A stretch of DNA of 40,187 bases from contig JAJRSC010000005.1 in assembly GCA_024278985.1 (NCBI GenBank), forward strand, positions 1 through 40,187. Reading direction: 5' to 3'. Below the pieces are notes generated by a model. That model had not been told where the DNA came from, ran no database searches, and saw only the letters and a program-made list of their open reading frames with translations. The stretch is from an archaeon (lineage in GTDB: Archaea; AGJL01; Methanococci; Methanococcales; Methanocaldococcaceae). The translations under genes and the position numbers were made by a program. Within the stretch, counting starts at the first letter, position 1, and every line of letters begins with the position of its first letter. Below, piece by piece: positions 34,916 to 40,187 of this stretch.

Positions 34916-34925
34916 TTTATATAAC
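34916..34925 (+). promoter_or_regulatory. TATA box of the gar1-tfb transcript
   Basis: TTTATATAAC is the best TATA element in the divergent intergenic space. Its predicted start near 34946 lies after the ATG at 34931, which argues for the later TTG at 34976 as the real Gar1 start. Confidence 0.5.
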
Positions 34926-34975
34926 ATATTATGACATATATATATAGTTTTCGTAAAAGATATATAGGGGATTTT

Positions 34976-35179
34976 TTGAGAATAAAAATTCTCCATAAGA
35001 CTCCTAAAGGATTTTTAATAGGAAGAGGTAATGTAAGGGTAGGGTTAGATGTTTATTTTAAACATAAAAAAATTGGGAAAATTGTGGATATTTTTGGTCC
35101 TGTAAATTATCCATATGTAAAAATAAAACCATATAAAAATATAATTCCTGATTTTGTATATCTCAAAAATAAAAAGTGA
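34976..35179 (+). CDS. gar1: H/ACA ribonucleoprotein protein Gar1
   Basis: A small beta-barrel protein of the Gar1/Naf1 family, part of the H/ACA guide RNP that makes pseudouridine in rRNA. The core [50 protein letters not shown] is typical. An ATG at 34931 would give 82 residues, but it lies upstream of the transcript start predicted from the TATA box. The TTG at 34976 gives 67 residues and is preceded by GGGGAT, though the spacing is short (3 bases). Which start is right is not certain. Its stop lies just before the tfb start. Confidence 0.82.
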   Translation: MRIKILHKTPKGFLIGRGNVRVGLDVYFKHKKIGKIVDIFGPVNYPYVKIKPYKNIIPDFVYLKNKK

Positions 35180-35184
35180 TGTTT

Positions 35185-36138
35185 ATGGAATCTCTCCAAC
35201 TTAAAAAAGAAGAAAAAAAAGAAAATAATGAGGAAGAAATTGTTTGTCCTATTTGTGGAAGTAAAGAAATTATTAAAGATTATGAAAGGGCTGAAATTGT
35301 TTGTAAAGTATGTGGATGTGTTATTAAAGAAAATCTTTTTGATGAAGGGCCTGAATGGAGAGCATTTGACCATGAACAAAAAATAAAGAGATGTAGAGTT
35401 GGAGCTCCTATAACCTACACTATTCATGATAAGGGTCTCTCTACATCTATTGCATGGAAAAATAAAGATAGTTATGGTAAAGAAATATCAGCAAATAAAA
35501 AAGCTCAATTATATAGATTAAGAAAATGGCAAAGAAGATTAAGAGTTAATGATGCTTCAGAAAGAAACTTAGCCTTTGCTCTATCCCAGTTAGAAAGATT
35601 GGCATCTAAATTAAATCTTCCAAAACATGTTCATGAACATGCTGCAAGAATTTACAGAAATGCTGTTGAAAAAGGATTAATTAGAGGTAGAAGTATTGAG
35701 GGAGTAGTTACTGCTGCAATATATGCTGCTTGTAGAATGTGTAAAGTTCCAAGAACTTTAGATGAAATAGCAGAAGTTTCAAGAGTTGATAGAAAAGAAA
35801 TTGGTAGAACTTACAGATTTTTAGCAAGAGAGTTAGGTTTAAAATTAACTCCTACAAGTCCTATTGACTATGTTCCAAGATTTGCCTCTGAACTTGGACT
35901 ACCTGGAGAGGTTGAAAGTAAAGCCATACAAATATTAAAAAAAGCAGCTGAAAAAGGTTTAACAAGTGGTAGAGGACCTACAGGTGTAGCAGCAGCTGCA
36001 ATATATATTGCAAGTGTCTTATTAGGTTGTAGAAAAACCCAAAGAGAAGTTGCTGAAGTTGCAGGAGTTACTGAAGTAACAATTAGAAATAGATATAAAG
36101 AACTAACTGAACATTTAGATATTGATGTTACTTTATAA
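35185..36138 (+). CDS. tfb: Transcription initiation factor B (TFB)
   Basis: A 317-residue general transcription factor that binds TBP-DNA and recruits RNA polymerase. A zinc ribbon ([25 protein letters not shown]) is followed by the B-finger/reader region ([33 protein letters not shown]). Two cyclin repeats come next (about 125-210 and 220-310), the second ending in [20 protein letters not shown] with a helix-turn-helix for the BRE element. I choose the ATG at 35185 because GTGAT lies four bases upstream; GTG 35176 and ATG 35179 are also in frame. The protein has no intein, unlike the M. jannaschii homologue as I recall. Confidence 0.95.
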   Translation: MESLQLKKEEKKENNEEEIVCPICGSKEIIKDYERAEIVCKVCGCVIKENLFDEGPEWRAFDHEQKIKRCRVGAPITYTIHDKGLSTSIAWKNKDSYGKEISANKKAQLYRLRKWQRRLRVNDASERNLAFALSQLERLASKLNLPKHVHEHAARIYRNAVEKGLIRGRSIEGVVTAAIYAACRMCKVPRTLDEIAEVSRVDRKEIGRTYRFLARELGLKLTPTSPIDYVPRFASELGLPGEVESKAIQILKKAAEKGLTSGRGPTGVAAAAIYIASVLLGCRKTQREVAEVAGVTEVTIRNRYKELTEHLDIDVTL

Positions 36139-36146
36139 GTGGGAAT

Positions 36147-38228
36147 ATGGGTATTCTTGATAAACTTGGAGGAGGAAAAAAACCACCTAAAAAGAAATTA
36201 GATATATTTAAAAAAAATATTGATATTATTGAAAAAGATATTCTAAAAGAAGAGACCTTTAATGAGTATATTTTGGATAAATATAATGTAAAGGTTGATG
36301 AAATAGAATTTGAGATTATTATTAAAAGATTAAATGGAGATACATTTTATTATATCCCAGAAATTGAGTATATAAATGAAGCATTATCCCATCTTTCAAA
36401 AGAAAACCTAAACTTATTAAAAATACAAATTGGAGAATTGGGATTAATAGAATATCAACAAATAAAAAATTATACTATTGATTTTTTATCAAGATATAAC
36501 CTAAAAGTTCCTTATCCTGAATCTTTGGCAAAGTTTATTTATCTTACATCTGGAAGATTAGGATTATTAGAGATTCCTTTAAATGATGATTTACTTGAGG
36601 AAGTCATGGTTAATGGTTATGATGTGCCTGCCTTTGTTTTCCACAGAAAGTTTCAGATGTGTGAAACAAATATAGTCTTAGATAGAAATGAAGTTAATAG
36701 AATTATTGAAAGCATATCTAACTTAGTAAATAGGCCAATTGACTCAAGAGTTCCAATGTTAGATGCGTTTTTACCTGATGGTAGTAGAGTTAATGCAACT
36801 CTACCAGATATAACATTAAATGGGGCTACATTAACTATAAGAAAATTTTCTAAAACCCCATTAACTGCTGTAGATTTACTTAAGTATGGAACTTTTAATC
36901 TCGATGTTGCAGCATTCTTATGGCAAGCTGTTGAGGGTTATTTTGGAGCTAAACCAGCAAATACATTAATAGCTGGAGGTACTGGTTCAGGAAAGACAAC
37001 TCTTTTAAATATATTATCAATGTTTGCCATGTACAATGAGAGGATTATAACCATTGAAGATACTCCAGAACTTCAAATTCCACATAAACATGTTATAAAA
37101 ATGGTTACTCGTCCGGCAAGGCCTGGAATGCCTGAATATGAAATTACTATGAACGATTTAATTAAAAACGCTCTAAGGATGAGACCAGATAGAATATTTG
37201 TCGGGGAGGTTAGAGGAGAGGAGGCGTATTCATTACTTGTCGCTATGAATACAGGACATGATGGGGCATTAACAAAAAATGAAAATATCTACTTATCAAA
37301 TGGAGAAACCATCCATATTAATAAATTTGATAGATTTTTTAAGGGAGAAAATTCAATTAAAGAAAATAATGGATTTGAGTGGGTAAATATAGCTGACAAA
37401 GAAATATTTATTAAAAGCTTTAATAAATCAACATTAAAAATGGAAGATAAGTTAATATCAAGAATTTGGAGAAAAAGATATTCTGGAGAAATGATTAGAA
37501 TAACAACAAAAACAGGAAGAAAAATAACATTAACTAAAGACCATCCTGTATATATATTAAAAAATAATATTATATTTGAAATAAATGCTGAATTTGTTAA
37601 AATAAATGATAGAATAGCTCTACCAGAGAGTCATGATAACTATAATACTCCAAATATATTCTGGGATAAAGTTGTCAATGTTGAAGCAATATATTACAAT
37701 GGCTATATTTATGATTTAACTGTTGAAGATAACCATACATATATAGCTGGAAGTTCTGGAGGATTTATGGTCTCAAATTGTTCAGGAACTTTACATGCTA
37801 ATAGTGCTGATGAAGCAATATTAAGATTAAAAAGTCCTCCTATGAATGTTCCAGAAATTATGATATCAGCTTTAGATTTTATTATAAATATTCAGAGAAT
37901 TAGGAGAGGTGGAAAAACATTAAGAAGAATTTTAGGAATTGTCGAAATAGTAAAAGGAGATAAAGGAGAGGTTGCTAAAACTACATTATATGAATATAAT
38001 GGACTTAAAGATACATTAGAAAGACGTGGAGTTTGTATTTGGGAAGAAGAGGTTTGTGATATTGCTGGAATTAAAAGAGAAGACTTATTAATGGATATAG
38101 AAAGAAGAAAAAGAGTATTAAAATATTTATTTGAAAAGAACATAAATAAGTTAGAAGATGTAGGGCATTATATAAAAGAATACCAAATAGATCCTGATGG
38201 TTTATTAACTAAACTTAAAGGAGCTTAA
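36147..38228 (+). CDS. klbA: KlbA-type secretion/pilus ATPase containing an intein
   Basis: A 693-residue precursor: a 522-residue type II/IV secretion ATPase (GspE/VirB11/FlaI family) plus a 171-residue intein. The ATPase has Walker A GGTGSGKT at 277-284, IITIEDTPELQIPH, the Asp box NALRMRPDRIFVGEVRGEEAY and a His box NTGHDG...CSGTLHAN split by the intein. The C-terminal region after the intein runs RLKSPPMNVPEIMISALDFIINIQRIRRGGK. It powers assembly of a type IV-like pilus or secretion machine together with the two membrane proteins that follow it. The gene begins eight bases after tfb and may be co-transcribed with it. Confidence 0.94.
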   Translation: MGILDKLGGGKKPPKKKLDIFKKNIDIIEKDILKEETFNEYILDKYNVKVDEIEFEIIIKRLNGDTFYYIPEIEYINEALSHLSKENLNLLKIQIGELGLIEYQQIKNYTIDFLSRYNLKVPYPESLAKFIYLTSGRLGLLEIPLNDDLLEEVMVNGYDVPAFVFHRKFQMCETNIVLDRNEVNRIIESISNLVNRPIDSRVPMLDAFLPDGSRVNATLPDITLNGATLTIRKFSKTPLTAVDLLKYGTFNLDVAAFLWQAVEGYFGAKPANTLIAGGTGSGKTTLLNILSMFAMYNERIITIEDTPELQIPHKHVIKMVTRPARPGMPEYEITMNDLIKNALRMRPDRIFVGEVRGEEAYSLLVAMNTGHDGALTKNENIYLSNGETIHINKFDRFFKGENSIKENNGFEWVNIADKEIFIKSFNKSTLKMEDKLISRIWRKRYSGEMIRITTKTGRKITLTKDHPVYILKNNIIFEINAEFVKINDRIALPESHDNYNTPNIFWDKVVNVEAIYYNGYIYDLTVEDNHTYIAGSSGGFMVSNCSGTLHANSADEAILRLKSPPMNVPEIMISALDFIINIQRIRRGGKTLRRILGIVEIVKGDKGEVAKTTLYEYNGLKDTLERRGVCIWEEEVCDIAGIKREDLLMDIERRKRVLKYLFEKNINKLEDVGHYIKEYQIDPDGLLTKLKGA
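37266..37778 (+). other. Class 2 mini-intein in KlbA
   Basis: Residues 374-544 of the precursor. The N-terminal splice block is ALTKNENIYLSNGETIHI with Ala1 in place of Cys or Ser. Block B is ITLTKDHPVYIL, block F is YDLTVEDNHTYIAG, and block G is GGFMVSN followed by Cys+1 (codon 37779). No homing endonuclease domain fits in 171 residues. Ala1 with Cys+1 is the class 2 arrangement described for KlbA inteins, where Cys+1 attacks the N-terminal splice junction directly. It is inserted exactly within the conserved His box. Confidence 0.95.
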
Positions 38229-38229
38229 T

Positions 38230-39240
38230 ATGAACATAAAAAAGATTATTTTAAAGATAAAACTAATATTATATAAATTTGGAATAATTTATTTAGACCC
38301 TAAAACACTAAAAGAAATTAAAGAATATCTAAAAGAAGATAATAAAAAAACAGAAGCTGAAACTTTTAGAATTACTACAGAATATATAAGTGTTCAAGAA
38401 TTAGATAAGGAAATTGAAGAGATACTATTTTCTAATGAAATTGTAGATAAACCAATTAAAACACTAATTGAAGAACTAAAAAAACGTAAAATTTTTGATA
38501 AAAGACTATTAATCTATATTGGTTATGAAGATGAAATAAAATATTTTAAAGTTGTTATTTTTTATAGCTTAATAGCATTTTTCTTAGTGTTTTTTTTTAA
38601 TGCCTTAGGTAATAATATTATAGGAGGAATATTTGAGGGAATTTTTGCTGGAGTAATAACAATAATATTGGCTATTTTTTATCCAAGGTTAAAACTTATA
38701 ATATTTAAAGGGGAAATTAAATTACAGATACTTTTTACTACAATATTTATAATATCTATCCTTAGAGCTGGAGCTTCAATTATGGAAGCTTTTGGAAGAA
38801 TTGCTTCTTCTAAAGAGTTTGGTATTCTACACTATGAATTTAAAGAAATATTAAAAGATATTAATTTTGGATATACAATAGTTGAAGCATTAAATAGAGC
38901 AAAGAAAAGAACAGAGTTTCCATTATTAAAAATATTTTATGACCAATTAATTATTGGATATAATAAGGGAAATCTTGATTTATTATTAGAAAAATTTTAT
39001 GAGGAGATTGTAAGGGAATCCTTAGCAAAATTAGATTCTTCAAAATTTATGATTCAAAATTTAGGAAATCTTGCATTTGGTACTGGAATCATATTACCAT
39101 TTAGTGGTATGATAATTTCCACAATGATGGCAAATCAAGGGGTTGCAGGAGTTATATCAACACTTAATTTATTACTAACAAAAATAGGCCCTATGCTAAC
39201 TCTAATATTTAGTATTTTAGTTAAAATAAAGATTGAGTGA
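38230..39240 (+). CDS. TadC/FlaJ-like pilus assembly membrane protein 1
   Basis: A 336-residue protein with a cytoplasmic N-terminus of about 110 residues, two helices (near 118-155), a cytoplasmic T2SF domain and a further pair of helices near the C-terminus. The T2SF part includes ISILRAGASIMEAFGRIASSKEFGILHYEFKEILKDINFGYTIVEALNRAKKRTEFPLLKIFYDQLI. Such proteins form the membrane platform turned by the secretion ATPase. It starts one base after the klbA stop and overlaps the next gene's ribosome site. The product could be pilus, adhesin or secretion machinery; no pilin gene is in the window. Confidence 0.87.
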   Translation: MNIKKIILKIKLILYKFGIIYLDPKTLKEIKEYLKEDNKKTEAETFRITTEYISVQELDKEIEEILFSNEIVDKPIKTLIEELKKRKIFDKRLLIYIGYEDEIKYFKVVIFYSLIAFFLVFFFNALGNNIIGGIFEGIFAGVITIILAIFYPRLKLIIFKGEIKLQILFTTIFIISILRAGASIMEAFGRIASSKEFGILHYEFKEILKDINFGYTIVEALNRAKKRTEFPLLKIFYDQLIIGYNKGNLDLLLEKFYEEIVRESLAKLDSSKFMIQNLGNLAFGTGIILPFSGMIISTMMANQGVAGVISTLNLLLTKIGPMLTLIFSILVKIKIE

Positions 39241-39247
39241 TAAATTT

Positions 39248-40153
39248 ATGGATATTAAAGAATTATTTGGAATGTTATACAATTTTTTAATATATAGAAA
39301 TATTATATACCTAAAAAAATCAGGTAAAAATATTAATGAATATATGTATTTGGTTATTGTAATAGTAATTATATTATTTAGTGTATTTTTAGGACTATAT
39401 TTTTCATTAAGTATAAGGGGAATTGTGTTTTTAATTTTTATATATCTTGGAGCTGCATTTTCACTACCTAAAATATGGTATGAGAATTTAATAGAAAAAA
39501 TAGAAAAAAACATTCCTAAAGCATTATATATTATGATTATTACATTAGAATCTGGAAGGTCTATAAATGAAGCATTGGAGGAAGTTGTAAAAAGTAATAT
39601 AAAAGGTGTCAGTCCAATATTTAATAAAGTTCTTTTATTAATGGAAAAACAAAAGTTAAGATTTGAAGAAGCCATAACCTTGGTCTCAAGCTTTTATGAC
39701 TCTCTAATATTAAGAATGCTAACAAGGATAATTATAGAAAATAAAAAGTATGGTGGAGATTTAGCAAATTCTTTAAGAATTTTAGCTAAAACTCTTGAAA
39801 ACTTTAGTTTATATAAAAGACAGTTGTTAAGTGTAACTGCCTCTGGAATTGCTACTGGGATAGTTATTTTATGTTTAGTAGTTCCTGCAATTGGTGGATT
39901 ACTTGGAGGATATATCTCAGCTATTTCTGTATATATGTCAGAAATTGGAAAAGGAACCTTACAAAATCCTAAGTTATTCTCTGTTGGTTTGGAAATAGTT
40001 GAATTCGGAACTGCAATAATTGGAAGCTTAATGGCTATTGCCATTTTTGGAATTAAATTAGAAAGAATGTTTTTAGTTGCTGCAATAACTATGACTGTTG
40101 GGATGATTGCATATTACGGATTATATAAAGCAGCTGGATTTATCTTTACATAA
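39248..40153 (+). CDS. TadC/FlaJ-like pilus assembly membrane protein 2
   Basis: A 301-residue second T2SF-domain protein. It has an N-terminal helix pair (near 30-75), a cytoplasmic domain with IPKALYIMIITLESGRSINEALEEVVKSNIKGVSPIFNKVL and LILRMLTRIIIENKKYGGDLANSLRILAKTLENFSLYKRQLLS, and about four C-terminal helices. It pairs with the preceding gene as in Tad and methanococcal pilus clusters, where two platform proteins are used. The ATG at 39248 is supported by GTGAT six bases upstream; an earlier TTG at 39233 is in frame. It ends 34 bases before the window edge. Confidence 0.87.
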   Translation: MDIKELFGMLYNFLIYRNIIYLKKSGKNINEYMYLVIVIVIILFSVFLGLYFSLSIRGIVFLIFIYLGAAFSLPKIWYENLIEKIEKNIPKALYIMIITLESGRSINEALEEVVKSNIKGVSPIFNKVLLLMEKQKLRFEEAITLVSSFYDSLILRMLTRIIIENKKYGGDLANSLRILAKTLENFSLYKRQLLSVTASGIATGIVILCLVVPAIGGLLGGYISAISVYMSEIGKGTLQNPKLFSVGLEIVEFGTAIIGSLMAIAIFGIKLERMFLVAAITMTVGMIAYYGLYKAAGFIFT

Positions 40154-40187
40154 ACTATTTATTTCATCATTTAATTTTAATATCCTC

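Noticed and set aside
39217-40044. Two long minus-strand frames opposite the second TadC-like gene
   Set aside because: They are shadows of the plus-strand T2SF protein and lack start signals.

Overview
The window looks like a stretch of chromosome from a hyperthermophilic, hydrogen-using methanogen of the Methanocaldococcus group (Methanococcales). The protein genes are very AT-rich, while the rRNA, RNase P RNA and tRNA are strikingly GC-rich, as in hyperthermophiles. Ribosome binding sites match the archaeal GGTGA(T) core and TTG starts are common. Gene content is methanogen-typical: energy-converting hydrogenase B (Ehb) subunits, F420-dependent sulfite reductase, methanogenesis marker 2, HypE, 3-dehydroquinate synthase II, mevalonate kinase and a KlbA intein. 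Family assignments come from reading motifs and from memory of Methanocaldococcus jannaschii proteins; no search was run.

Layout. 1-1600: the 3' end of 23S rRNA, 5S rRNA, then the RNase P RNA, all on the plus strand. 1604-6009 (minus): a six-gene operon for part of the Ehb membrane arm (E, F, a G-like subunit, an H-I fusion, a J-like subunit) and a 14-motif polyferredoxin (K-like), preceded by a perfect 20-bp palindrome over the predicted transcription start. 6178-7400 (plus): NfeD and stomatin pair. 7395-9103 (minus): HxlR-type regulator, ParA/MinD ATPase and phosphoserine phosphatase. 9194-12095 (minus): cobalamin synthase cluster and fructose-1,6-bisphosphatase. 12216-14792 (plus): DUF47 protein, phosphate permease and a marker 2 gene with an in-frame amber codon near its 5' end. 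14789-19318: an unidentified gene and lysA on minus, leuC and ilvC on plus.

19426-26075 (minus): a tightly overlapping operon of a 14-residue-repeat protein, mevalonate kinase, hypE, gatA (interrupted by an in-frame TAA), THEP1 NTPase, archaetidylserine synthase and TrmJ, followed by an overlooked 39-aa membrane peptide. 26228-31567 (minus): fsr, behind a 54-bp tandem duplication, and a truD-htpX-PHP operon. 31618-31752 (plus): a 44-aa zinc-ribbon peptide. 31733-34287 (minus): an unidentified gene, DHQ synthase II, 6-phospho-3-hexuloisomerase and an intron-containing tRNA-Trp. 34361-34810 (minus): FKBP. 34976-40153 (plus): Gar1, TFB and a pilus/secretion module (KlbA ATPase with a class 2 mini-intein plus two TadC/FlaJ-like membrane proteins).

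The points most worth a second look are the two in-frame stops in otherwise intact conserved genes (gatA TAA, marker 2 TAG), the palindromic operator candidate before the Ehb operon, the duplicated fsr promoter block, the repeat protein with a possible PIN/NYN-like C-terminus, and two small proteins below the usual size cut-off. No CRISPR array, insertion sequence or prophage was seen. I did not find an obviously new multi-gene defence or mobile system.
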